From the NCBI GenBank assembly GCA_036407095.1, contig DASWZV010000065.1, positions 124,001 through 188,000 on the forward strand: a DNA stretch of 64,000 bases, read 5' to 3'. Both the position numbers and the translations under genes were made by a program. Within the stretch, counting starts at the first letter, position 1. Each line of letters starts with the position of its first letter. The notes beneath the pieces are model-generated. The model made no database searches. It had not been told where the DNA came from and was given only the letters and a program-made list of their open reading frames with translations. This stretch comes from Gp6-AA40 sp036407095. GTDB lineage: Bacteria > Acidobacteriota > Vicinamibacteria > Vicinamibacterales > UBA2999. This document shows positions 51,499 through 59,531 of the stretch, piece after piece.

Positions 51499-52310
51499 CG
51501 GCGCACTCGAATCTCGTACAGCCTCGGCCACAGTTTCCCCGTCACGAACAGGCGATTGCCCGCCGCATCGAAGGCGATGCCGTTGAGCACATCGTCTCCC
51601 TGCCGCGCCGGCGCACGAAGGCCGGAGAGATCGAGCCAGGCGGTGACGCGCCCGGTGGCCGGCGCGATGATGGCAATGCGATCGGTGAGCCAGACGTTCG
51701 AGTACACCTCTCCCTTGATGAACTCCAGCTCGTTGAGTCGTTCGATCGCACGATCACCGTCCCTCACCGTCACGCGACCGATCTCGCGCTGGGTCTCCGG
51801 ATCGAGAAAGCGAAGCGTGGACGTGCCGTCGCTCATGATCAGTCGCGTGCCGTCGTGGGTCAGCCCCCAACCCTCACCTGGATAGGTGAAGGTGCTCATG
51901 GGCGCGAACGAGGCGAGGTCGTAGACGAATCCGATGTTCGTCTCCCAGGTGAGCTGCAGCAGCCGTCCTTTCCAGTCGGTCAGCCCTTCTGCGAAATAGC
52001 GCTTGTCGACGTCACGCCGCTCCACGACGTCGCCGGTGTCGAGCCGGACCTTCCGCAGCGACGACCGCCCCTTGATGCCGGTGCTTTCGAAGAGAAAGCC
52101 GTCGCGAAAGATCAGACCCTGTGTGAACGCCATCGGATCGTGAGGGTATGCCTTGACGACGTCGTAGCCGAGAACCGGGGCGTGCGCGTCGGCAGCGCGC
52201 TGCCGCGCCTGAACCGCGCGACCAGACGAGACGAGGACGAAGGCGGTGCACACGATGAGCGCAATCGAAGCGCTCCATCGCGCGCGATCTGTCGATTCGA
52301 TCCGGTGCAT
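51495..52310 (-). CDS. Glutaminyl-peptide cyclotransferase, beta-propeller type
   Basis: About 271 residues. N-terminal hydrophobic signal/anchor (SIALIVCTAFVLVSS), then a five-bladed propeller typical of bacterial/plant glutamine cyclotransferases: DPMAFTQGLIFRDGFLFEST, LTWETNIGFVYD, GWGLTHDGTRLIMSDG, LNELEFIKGEVYSNVW, DVLNGIAFD. Converts N-terminal Gln to pyroglutamate on exported proteins. Start overlaps the upstream stop by one base (TGATG). Confidence 0.88.
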   Translation of the reverse strand: MHRIESTDRARWSASIALIVCTAFVLVSSGRAVQARQRAADAHAPVLGYDVVKAYPHDPMAFTQGLIFRDGFLFESTGIKGRSSLRKVRLDTGDVVERRDVDKRYFAEGLTDWKGRLLQLTWETNIGFVYDLASFAPMSTFTYPGEGWGLTHDGTRLIMSDGTSTLRFLDPETQREIGRVTVRDGDRAIERLNELEFIKGEVYSNVWLTDRIAIIAPATGRVTAWLDLSGLRAPARQGDDVLNGIAFDAAGNRLFVTGKLWPRLYEIRVRR

Positions 52311-53152
52311 CACTGACCTCGCAGGGGTCCCGCCTCGCGCAGCTCGTCGAGCGTCAGCGATCGCGCCGCGGCGGGAACATCGACTGTGAACGCTGCGGCA
52401 TCGAGATCGAGGTTCGTCTGGATCTGCGACACGGTCGCGGTGAGATCCACGTTCACCGACGGCGAATCGGAAATCAGACGCACCGACGACGGGAACTGCC
52501 CCCGCCACTCAGGGTATTCGAGCTGCCACCCGTTTCGACGAGCGGCGCGGATCTGCCACGCCGTCGTACGACGCAGATACAATTCCGCCCCACCCGCAAG
52601 CGCGATCGAGGCCCAGCCGCGCTCATGCAGTCGACCCGATGCGGCCATCGGCGCAGGGACGACGCATCCGGTCAGAATCGCGAGGACATCGGCGGGGCCG
52701 AGCGCAACGCCGACGAGCGCACCGAGGATTGCGTCGGGACGCTGCCCGCGCAGCACACGCGAGTCGCGAGGCAGGAGGAGCGTCGCCGTGCGATCGCGTG
52801 CGGCAAGGATGAAGGCGGGCGGCCCGAACGGCGCAACCCCCTCGAGCCGCATGGCGTCCGGGCGTTCGAACCCCGCATGCACCCGTCCACGAACGCGTTC
52901 CGTACCCGCACGCCCCGCGAGCGCGAGTTCAGCCGTCAGCGTCCGCACACCGCGACACGCCGTGGCGAGCTGCGCGTGCACGTCGGCGAAATCGGGAAAA
53001 GGAGAGCCGTTGTCAGTTGGAAGCGCGATACGCGCGAGACCGCGAGGAACGCATGAAGTGAAGACCGTAATGCAACATGCAAAAAGCAAAATGCAGAAGA
53101 ACCGGGCGTACGAGTGGTCACGCCCTGAGCCGCTTTCAGTCAGCAGCGTCAT
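52310..53152 (-). CDS. LolB-like outer-membrane lipoprotein (DUF4292-type)
   Basis: 280 residues. N-terminal hydrophobic stretch RFFCILLFACCITVF ending TSC, a plausible lipobox Cys at position 34. The rest is beta-rich with VRGRVHAGFERPDAMRLEG, WQLEYPEWRGQFPSSVRL and NLDLDAAAFTVDVP, as in LolB/DUF4292 proteins. Probably receives or inserts lipoproteins at the outer membrane; synteny lolB-ispE-prs-pth with E. coli supports this. The hydrophobic core is encoded by the left arm of palindromic element D. Start overlaps the TPR stop (ATGA). Confidence 0.7.
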   Translation of the reverse strand: MTLLTESGSGRDHSYARFFCILLFACCITVFTSCVPRGLARIALPTDNGSPFPDFADVHAQLATACRGVRTLTAELALAGRAGTERVRGRVHAGFERPDAMRLEGVAPFGPPAFILAARDRTATLLLPRDSRVLRGQRPDAILGALVGVALGPADVLAILTGCVVPAPMAASGRLHERGWASIALAGGAELYLRRTTAWQIRAARRNGWQLEYPEWRGQFPSSVRLISDSPSVNVDLTATVSQIQTNLDLDAAAFTVDVPAAARSLTLDELREAGPLRGQ

Positions 53153-53183
53153 TTTGCATTTTGTACTTTGCCCTTTGCATTAC
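53067..53183. repeat. Iterated-word hairpin D (TGCAAAATGC type)
   Basis: The left arm (53067-53099) has ATGCAACATGC and AAAGCAAAATGC; the right arm (53150-53183) has the complementary GCATTTTGTAC and TTTGCCCTTTGCATT. The loop is about 50 bases. The left arm codes for the hydrophobic core of the LolB-like signal peptide, the right arm for the C-terminus of the TPR protein. A/T-rich compared with its surroundings. Confidence 0.75.
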
Positions 53184-54573
53184 TGATCTTCTTTTCAATG
53201 GCCGCTTTCTCGACATCCTGCCCGTCGCCAGCCAGGGCTTTGTTCCAGGATGCGATCGCATCAGACCACCGATTGCGCTTGGCCAGCAGGTCGCCCAGGT
53301 GATCCTGAACCTCTGAATTCTCAGGCAGCTTCTGCGCGGCTGATTTCAGGTACTTCTCCGCGTTGTCGAGATCGTTCTTGCGGAAGTAGGCCCAACCGAG
53401 ACTGTCGAGGAACGCGCCGTTCTCAGGTTCGGCCTCGAGCGCTTTCTGCACGAGCCGCACGGCTTCATCGAGCTGCTCGGGGCGATCGCCGCGACTGGCC
53501 AGCAGGTAGCCGAGGTAGTTGAGCGCGCTGGCGTTGTTCGGCTCGGTCGCGAGCAGCTGACGCAGCGAGCGCTCCGCCTCCGTCGATCGGCCAGCGTCGG
53601 CGTAGACATCCGCGAGCGTGAACAGCGTGTTCGTGTCCTTCGGGAACGTCTTGATCGCGGACTCGAGGACGGAGATTCCCGCACTCTTGTCGCCGCTGTC
53701 GAAGAGGGCGCGACCCTGGAGCCGTGCGAAGCGCGGATCGTCGGGATGCTGCTTCCGTGCGTCGCCGGCGAAGCCGGCCGCCTTCGCGTAATCCTTGGCC
53801 TCCATCAACACCGCGATGCGCCGCACCTTGAGGTCGCGGCTGTTGGGCTGAACGGCGAGCGCCAGCGTCAGCGTGTCAGCTGATTCCTTGAACAGACCGG
53901 CATCTTCCTGGTACTGGGCGAGCGCGGGTGCGACGCGAGGCTCGTCCTCGAGGATCTCGTCGAGCACATTGATCGCGCTCTTCAGATCCTTGTTGGCGGC
54001 AAAGGCCTGCGCCAAGGCAAGCCGGCCTTGAACCGCGTTGGGGTTCTGCGCCACGACACGCATCAATGTCTGGATCGCCTTGTCAGGCGTACCGTTTCGG
54101 ATGTAGAGGCGGCCGAGCTGAAACTGAACGTTGGCGTCGGCGGTCACACCGGCACCAGCGACCGCGCGCTCGAGGTACATGATGGCGTCCTTGAGCGCGG
54201 TGGCGGTCTGCGCGGACGGGGACCGCTCGGTCGCCCTGTCCACAACGCCTGCGTACAGCAGCCCCAACGCACGATTTGCCTCGACGTTGGTTTCGTCGAG
54301 CGCAAGCGCGGCCTTGGCCGCCTTCTCGGCGTCAGCCTGCTCATTGCGCCTCAGGTGCAGCGACGCAATCTCAGCCCGGACCTCTGCGGATTTCGGGTCA
54401 GCGGTCGCGGCGCGTTCGAGAGCTGCCAGGGCGCCCTTCGGGTCACCGTCGGCTTCGAGGCGCCGGGCCTGGAGGAACTCGAAATAGGCATCCGTCGACT
54501 GCGCGGCGGCGAACTGGGGAACCGAGATCCACAGCGCAGCCGCGACCCAAGCCCAAGAGCGTGGAGAGGACAT
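53149..54573 (-). CDS. Secreted TPR-repeat protein
   Basis: 474 residues with signal peptide (WVAAALWISVPQFAAA). At least ten tetratricopeptide repeats follow, e.g. EANRALGLLYAG, ASALNYLGYLLASRGDRPEQ and GAFLDSLGWAYFRKNDLDNA. Likely a periplasmic scaffold; several acidobacterial homologues sit before lolB-like genes. The last residues (NAKGKVQNAK) are encoded by an arm of element D, so the natural C-terminus may be shorter. Confidence 0.85.
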   Translation of the reverse strand: MSSPRSWAWVAAALWISVPQFAAAQSTDAYFEFLQARRLEADGDPKGALAALERAATADPKSAEVRAEIASLHLRRNEQADAEKAAKAALALDETNVEANRALGLLYAGVVDRATERSPSAQTATALKDAIMYLERAVAGAGVTADANVQFQLGRLYIRNGTPDKAIQTLMRVVAQNPNAVQGRLALAQAFAANKDLKSAINVLDEILEDEPRVAPALAQYQEDAGLFKESADTLTLALAVQPNSRDLKVRRIAVLMEAKDYAKAAGFAGDARKQHPDDPRFARLQGRALFDSGDKSAGISVLESAIKTFPKDTNTLFTLADVYADAGRSTEAERSLRQLLATEPNNASALNYLGYLLASRGDRPEQLDEAVRLVQKALEAEPENGAFLDSLGWAYFRKNDLDNAEKYLKSAAQKLPENSEVQDHLGDLLAKRNRWSDAIASWNKALAGDGQDVEKAAIEKKISNAKGKVQNAK

Positions 54574-54615
54574 CAGAGATTGATCTTAGCGCAAGATGCT
54601 ATAGTTGCCCGCACG

Positions 54616-54789
54616 ATGCCGGTTGACGTCGAACTGCTGGAAATCCTGGTGTGTCCGAACTGCAAGACCCCGGTCAAACTGGTCAAGAACGGCACCGGAC
54701 TCAAGTGCGGGCAGTGTTACCGCGTATATCCGATCAAGGACGACATCCCGGTGATGCTGATCGACGAAGCGACGATCGAGAAAGACTGA
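54616..54789 (+). CDS. Trm112-family small zinc-ribbon protein
   Basis: 57 residues. ELLEILVCPNCKTPVKLVKN, then LKCGQCYRVYPIKDDIPVML: a C-x2-C pair twice, as in YcaR/UPF0434 and Trm112. In bacteria such proteins often sit beside lipid-A or cell-envelope genes; here the next gene is a heptosyltransferase-type glycosyltransferase. A partner methyltransferase role is not established in bacteria. Confidence 0.88.
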   Translation: MPVDVELLEILVCPNCKTPVKLVKNGTGLKCGQCYRVYPIKDDIPVMLIDEATIEKD

Positions 54790-54819
54790 AGGAGTACTCC
54801 CAGGCTCCTGCCTGGCGTT

Positions 54820-55908
54820 ATGCGCATCCTCCTCGTGCGCCTGCGCCTCATCGGCGACGTCGTCTTCACGACTCCGATCGTTCGGGCACTCCGACGCCAG
54901 TACCCAGAAGCGCATCTCGCTTACATCGTCGAGCCGGCGGCCGCGCCGGTGCTGCGCGGGAATCCGCACATCAATGAACTGATCGTCGCCCCCAGAAGCA
55001 GGGGGACCGATCGTCTTCGAGACGACTTCGGGCTGGCCAACGCATTGAGACGCCAGCGGTTCGATCTCGCCATCGATCTGCACGGGGGCCCGCGGAGCGC
55101 GTGGCTGACGTGGGCCAGCCGGGCGCCGGTGCGCATCGGGTACACGATCAGAGGTCGATCGTGGATGTACACACACGTCGTCCCGCGTTCGGCGGATCTC
55201 GCGCCACGTCATTCGGTCGTCAGCCAATGGGATCTGCTGGCCCCATTGGGCATCGATGGATGTGACCCGGTGCGTGATGCGGTCGAGATGGTCGAGGATT
55301 CAGGTGCCGCCGCCCGTGTCGAGCATCGTCTTCGACAAGCAGGCATCGGTCAGGATGCTGCGCTCGTGGTGATGCACGTCAGCGCCGGGAACCCGTTTCG
55401 GCGATGGCCGGAGGAGGCATTCAGCGAGGTCGTCGCCGGTCTGGCTGAGGCTGACCCGAACCGGCGAATCATCCTGACCGCGGGACCATCCGACGGAGAC
55501 GCCGTCCGGCGCGTGGTTGAGACGGCCCGGGCCCGCCTCCGTACGCCGGCATCGGTCCCGATGGTCGAAGATTGGGACCTGGCCGAACTCCGCGCGCTCG
55601 TCGCCCGCGCGGCGGTGTACATTGGGGGCGACAGCGGGCCGGTGCACGTTGCGGCGACGACGACAACCCCGATCGTGGAGTTGTTGGGGCCGACGCTGGC
55701 GGAACGATCGCGACCCTGGCGCGATCCGCGGCTACCTTCTGAGATGGTTGACGTCGGGTCGCTCCCGTGTCGGCCGTGCAATCAGCGCCGGTGCGCACCG
55801 GGCGACTTCCGGTGCCTCACCGGGATCACACCGCAGCGCGTGATCGCGGCCGTCGAGCGCGTGATGAAGGGGTCGGGAGTCATGTTCGAGGCCTCGACAC
55901 GAACATGA
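54820..55908 (+). CDS. Glycosyltransferase family 9 (heptosyltransferase-like)
   Basis: 362 residues. ADP-heptose binding features: LLVRLRLIGDVVFTTPIVRA, VMHVSAGNPFRRWPEEAF, and YIGGDSGPVHVAATTTTPIV. Transfers heptose or a related sugar in LPS core assembly. The C-terminal GSGVMFEASTRT is encoded by palindromic repeat B4, so the stop codon is repeat-derived. Clustered with the O-antigen ligase and hldE-type kinase. Confidence 0.9.
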   Translation: MRILLVRLRLIGDVVFTTPIVRALRRQYPEAHLAYIVEPAAAPVLRGNPHINELIVAPRSRGTDRLRDDFGLANALRRQRFDLAIDLHGGPRSAWLTWASRAPVRIGYTIRGRSWMYTHVVPRSADLAPRHSVVSQWDLLAPLGIDGCDPVRDAVEMVEDSGAAARVEHRLRQAGIGQDAALVVMHVSAGNPFRRWPEEAFSEVVAGLAEADPNRRIILTAGPSDGDAVRRVVETARARLRTPASVPMVEDWDLAELRALVARAAVYIGGDSGPVHVAATTTTPIVELLGPTLAERSRPWRDPRLPSEMVDVGSLPCRPCNQRRCAPGDFRCLTGITPQRVIAAVERVMKGSGVMFEASTRT

Positions 55909-55919
55909 CTCCCGACCTC
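55869..55919. repeat. Palindromic repeat B4 overlapping the GT9 3' end
   Basis: Arms GGGGTCGGGAGTCATGTTCG and CGAACATGACTCCCGACCTC. The left arm and loop are translated as the last residues of the GT9 gene; stop codon at 55906-55908. Confidence 0.85.
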
Positions 55920-55933
55920 ATTACAGAATCTGT

Positions 55934-57121
55934 ATGACCACCACCGCGATGAGCATGAGCGGCGTGCACAGCACGCCGTGGCTCGGTCGACTGACATTCG
56001 CGTTGCTGCTGCTGTTCGTCGCCACAGTACCAGTGTCGATCGCGATCGCCGAAGCGCTGTTCTTCGTACTGTTGATCGCGTGGGTCATGATGCTCGTCCG
56101 CGACGGCACTCGTCCGGAGGCGCCGACATTCTTCTGGCCGCTCGCGGGATATGCGGGGATGACGCTCCTCTCCTCGCTGTTCTCTCTCGATCGGATCGAG
56201 AGCTTCATCGACAGCCGTCAGCTCCTGCTGTTCCTGGTCGTGCCGATCGTCTACGACCTGGCGCGCGGGCCGCGCACGAAGACGGTCGCCGACATCATCG
56301 TCACCGTCGGCGCGATCGCGGCAGCCTGGGGCATCATCCAGTACACCCTGCTGCACTTCGACAGCCTGCGGCTGCGTCCCCACGGCCCGCTCGGCCATTA
56401 CATGACCTACGCCGGCACGCTGATGCTGGTGATCGGCGTGGCCGCCTCCCGACTGATCTTCTCGATGCGCGACTGGAAGTGGGCGGCACTCGTCATGCCG
56501 GCGCTGTTCGTCGCGGTCACGGTCACGCTCACGCGAAGCGCGTGGGTCGGCGTCGCCGTCGGGGTGGGGCTGCTCTTCGTCCTCAAAGATCTGCGCCTCA
56601 CGGCATTGATCCCGGTGGTCGTTGCCCTGCTCTTCGCGCTCGCGCCCGACAGCGTCACCGATCGCATCATGTCCGTGTCGAACCTCCACGATCCGAGCAG
56701 CCGCGATCGGATCGCGATGCTGCAGACGGGCGCCGCCATGATCAAGGACCATCCGCTGACCGGAGTCGGTCCGAACATGGTGCAGCGCGTCTACGCGCAG
56801 TACCGGGATCCGAACAGCGTGCAGAAGATCAACCCGCATCTGCACAACGTGCCGCTGCAGATTGCGGCTGAGCGCGGCCTGCCTGCCCTGGCCGTCTGGA
56901 TCGCCTTCGTGGTGACGCTCGCAACCGGAGTGTTCCGGCTGTTTCGGACGAGCGCCGATCGCACGCTGCCTGCTGCCGCACTCGCGGCGATTGGTGCGAT
57001 GCTGGCCGCAGGGATCTTCGAGTACAACTTCGGCGACTCGGAATTCCTGATGCTCTTTCTCGTGATCGTGACCCTGCCGTTTGCGGCCGTCCGCGCTCCG
57101 CTCGTGGATAGCACGCATTAG
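55934..57121 (+). CDS. O-antigen ligase/polymerase family membrane protein
   Basis: 395 residues with about 11 hydrophobic segments. Wzy_C/WaaL region: MIKDHPLTGVGPNMVQRVY and PHLHNVPLQIAAERGLPAL, with H-x-H-N-x-P in a periplasmic loop. Joins O-antigen to lipid A core or polymerises it in the periplasm; ligase versus polymerase cannot be separated. Between the GT9 gene and the heptose kinase. Confidence 0.85.
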   Translation: MTTTAMSMSGVHSTPWLGRLTFALLLLFVATVPVSIAIAEALFFVLLIAWVMMLVRDGTRPEAPTFFWPLAGYAGMTLLSSLFSLDRIESFIDSRQLLLFLVVPIVYDLARGPRTKTVADIIVTVGAIAAAWGIIQYTLLHFDSLRLRPHGPLGHYMTYAGTLMLVIGVAASRLIFSMRDWKWAALVMPALFVAVTVTLTRSAWVGVAVGVGLLFVLKDLRLTALIPVVVALLFALAPDSVTDRIMSVSNLHDPSSRDRIAMLQTGAAMIKDHPLTGVGPNMVQRVYAQYRDPNSVQKINPHLHNVPLQIAAERGLPALAVWIAFVVTLATGVFRLFRTSADRTLPAAALAAIGAMLAAGIFEYNFGDSEFLMLFLVIVTLPFAAVRAPLVDSTH

Positions 57122-57196
57122 CCGTCTTGACCGCCTGAATCGCCGACAATGAGTCAAGTTTCCCTGGTCAAGACGGCTCGCCCCGCGAAGCGGGGC
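57121..57196. repeat. Inverted repeat and hairpin after the ligase gene
   Basis: GCCGTCTTGACC (57121-57132) is repeated in inverse at 57166-57177 (12 of 12), enclosing 33 bases. A second hairpin follows at 57180-57196: GCCCCGC / GCGGGGC with triloop GAA. Confidence 0.7.
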
Positions 57197-57277
57197 AAAG
57201 CCAACACTGTGACTGGCGAAGCGGAGCCGGGCCGGCTTCGACATGCTCGCCGGTCCGAGGCGGAGCCTCGCTAGTCG

Positions 57278-58276
57278 ATGCTGCTTCCGGCCGTCAGCCC
57301 AGATCAGATCCGGCGTATCACTGCCCGCTTCGGGAGCGCGCACGTGCTGGTCGTCGGCGACGCGATGCTCGACAAGTTCATCATCGGGCGGGTCACACGG
57401 ATCTCGCCGGAAGCGCCGGTCCCGGTGGTGGCCTTCGATCACGAGATGCACCGCATCGGCGGCGCCGCCAATGTCGCGCACAGCATCGCATCGCTCGGCG
57501 GCCGGACGACGCTGGTCGCGGCAACCGGTCACGACGACTCGGCCACGATGCTGACCAAGGCATGCCGTGATGCCGGCATCACGCCAGCGCTGGTCGGAGA
57601 CGGCACGCGACCGACGACCACCAAGGTGAGAGTCGTGACCGATCGCAATCAGCAGGTGGCGCGCATCGACTATGAGTCCGAGGCGGAGATCGCGGGCGAT
57701 GTCGAGCACCGCATCATCACCGAGATCCACAAACACGCGCCGCGCGCGCAGGCGATCGTCATCTCCGACTACTTGAAGGGCTGCGTGACGCGAGCCGTTA
57801 CCGAGGCGATCGTGAAGACCGCCGAACCGGACGTCCCGGTTCTGGTCGATCCCAAGATTCCCCACATCGAGTATTACGCGTCGACCACGGTGGTGACGCC
57901 GAATCATCTCGAGACGGAGACCGCGACGCATCGCAGAGTTCGAAGCCGCGAGGACGCGCGCGAGGCCGCGCGCGTGTTTCGGGAACGTGCACGATGCCGC
58001 AACGTCCTGATGACGCGCGGTGATCAGGGGATGTGGTTACTCGGCACAGACGTCGAAGGGTATCTGCCGTCGGTCGCGCGTGAGGTGGCAGACGTGACCG
58101 GCGCGGGCGACACTGTGATCGCCACGCTGGCGCTCGCGCTGGCCGCGGGCGCAAGCCTCGCAGAGGCCGCGCGACTCGCCAACGAAGCCGCGGGCATCGT
58201 CGTCGGAAAGTTCGGCCCGGCCACGGTGACCGTGGACGAACTCCTCCACGCGTTCGATTCGACGGCGACGCTCTGA
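57278..58276 (+). CDS. rfaE1: D-glycero-beta-D-manno-heptose-7-phosphate kinase
   Basis: 332 residues, PfkB/ribokinase fold, equal to the N-terminal half of HldE. VVGDAMLDKFIIGRVTRISP (substrate site), IGGAANVAHSIASLGG, and DVTGAGDTVIATLALALAAG (anion hole and base D). Makes heptose 1,7-bisphosphate for ADP-heptose. No nucleotidyltransferase half is fused, so that partner is elsewhere. Start at 57278 follows a repeat-filled spacer. Confidence 0.9.
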   Translation: MLLPAVSPDQIRRITARFGSAHVLVVGDAMLDKFIIGRVTRISPEAPVPVVAFDHEMHRIGGAANVAHSIASLGGRTTLVAATGHDDSATMLTKACRDAGITPALVGDGTRPTTTKVRVVTDRNQQVARIDYESEAEIAGDVEHRIITEIHKHAPRAQAIVISDYLKGCVTRAVTEAIVKTAEPDVPVLVDPKIPHIEYYASTTVVTPNHLETETATHRRVRSREDAREAARVFRERARCRNVLMTRGDQGMWLLGTDVEGYLPSVAREVADVTGAGDTVIATLALALAAGASLAEAARLANEAAGIVVGKFGPATVTVDELLHAFDSTATL

Positions 58277-58870
58277 TCCCGTCGTGGAGGGCCGAGTCTA
58301 TGCCAAGACTATGGCGGACCGCCTTAGCCTGAAGAGCGGAGGCGGTTCGAACCGCTGTCGCCCTGGATGATCCGAACGACAGCCATCGTTTCGATAACGA
58401 GCTTACCCGTGCGTTGGTGGCGAACCACCGGCGACAGCGCTCGCTGCGCCTTGAGACCCGATTTACTCCCTTCGTTCCTCACGCCGCGAACAGGTCGCCG
58501 ACCCCAGGCAACCCCAGGCCCGCCCGGTGAGCCGCCGCACACTCCGCCAAGCGACGGCGGTGTGGCTGCGGCGGAGCGACTGTTCGCGCCGCGATCAGCG
58601 ACAGCCAGTAAAACGGCTCGGGAGCGACCCCATCGGCGACGGCGATGATTCGCCACGACGCACCATGCAGCTTGTTATCGACACGATTGTTCACGGTCGC
58701 GCGGATCAGGATTAGCCGTCGCCGTCATCGTCAGCACACGCGCGGACGAGCCGTTTTTCCGCGGCGTCGAACCGGAGCGAGGCCGCAGCCACACCGCCGT
58801 CGTTTGGCGCCACGTGCGGGTGAGGGAAGCTGCGGACGCGTGAAAGACGCCGCAAGGAGAAGATGCGCTT
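58277..58870. other. Unassigned intergenic region
   Basis: 594 bases with no supportable gene. A 110-codon minus-strand frame (58324-58656) is Arg/Ser-rich and unrecognised. A perfect 14-bp palindrome GCGGTTCGAACCGC lies at 58342-58355, and GCTGTCGCC (58354-58362) pairs with GGCGACAGC (58431-58439). Possibly a decayed gene or structured RNA. Confidence 0.4.
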
Positions 58871-59515
58871 CTACGACGTCGGCGTTCGCCGCGCGCTGCA
58901 AGCGACCAGATAGTTCTGCAGCATCGACACTGCTGCGCCTGCCCCCACCGACAGCGCCACAGTGCTCGCGGTGCTCCAGAGGAAGAGTCCAGTGCCGATG
59001 ACCGCGACGAGCAGTATGGCCTGCGCCTGACTCTGGTTTGGGCCGCTCGAAGATGCCGTCGCAATCGACGCACCCGTGATCAGTGTGGCCAGCAACGCGA
59101 GTCGCAGATCGGCTTTCGCGAGGTCCTTGATCCAGAGGAACGAAACGCCGTTGCCCACACCCTTTCGAACCGCCGCGAAGAGTCCGTACAGGACCGGCGC
59201 CTGAATCAGCATCCCCAGGAACGCCGCAGGATCAGCGGGCCGCACGCCATGCTCCTGCATGACGCGGCTGGCTTCCTGCCAGTAGCGACCCGGATCCTTC
59301 ACGTGCACCGCGCGAAGCCGTTCGAGCTCGGGTGCGAGCGCCGCCATCTTTACCTGATGACGTCGTGCCCGCAACGCGAGGCGCACGGTGAGCGGAAGCA
59401 GGAGAAGCCGAAGCGTCAACGACACCAGCAGGATTCCTGCACCCAGGCTTCCGCTGCAGACCTGCGCGGTCACGAACATCGACAGCCGAATGGCTTCGAC
59501 GAAGCTGTCCCACAT
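58871..59515 (-). CDS. Short YidC/Oxa1-family membrane protein
   Basis: 214 residues, about half the length of YidC of diderms and lacking the periplasmic P1 domain. Conserved insertase region: LGAGILLVSLTLRLLLLPLT, RARRHQVKMAALAPELERL, YGLFAAVRKGVG. Probably a second YidC paralogue; a primary YidC is expected next to rnpA elsewhere. Sixteen bases downstream of purH. Confidence 0.8.
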   Translation of the reverse strand: MWDSFVEAIRLSMFVTAQVCSGSLGAGILLVSLTLRLLLLPLTVRLALRARRHQVKMAALAPELERLRAVHVKDPGRYWQEASRVMQEHGVRPADPAAFLGMLIQAPVLYGLFAAVRKGVGNGVSFLWIKDLAKADLRLALLATLITGASIATASSSGPNQSQAQAILLVAVIGTGLFLWSTASTVALSVGAGAAVSMLQNYLVACSARRTPTS

Positions 59516-59531
59516 CGCGTCCTCCGTTCAC

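Noticed and set aside
55880..57931. 683-codon minus-strand frame opposite the O-antigen ligase and heptose kinase
   Set aside because: Antisense shadow; the plus-strand genes have clear family motifs.
58320..58440. Possible tmRNA or tRNA-like 3' end around GGTTCGAACC
   Set aside because: The palindrome resembles a T-arm, but no acceptor stem, CCA or further cloverleaf elements can be assembled around it.
58863..58913. 16-codon frame with AAGGAG upstream, opposite the YidC 3' end
   Set aside because: Too short, antisense to a real gene, and unrelated to any known peptide family.
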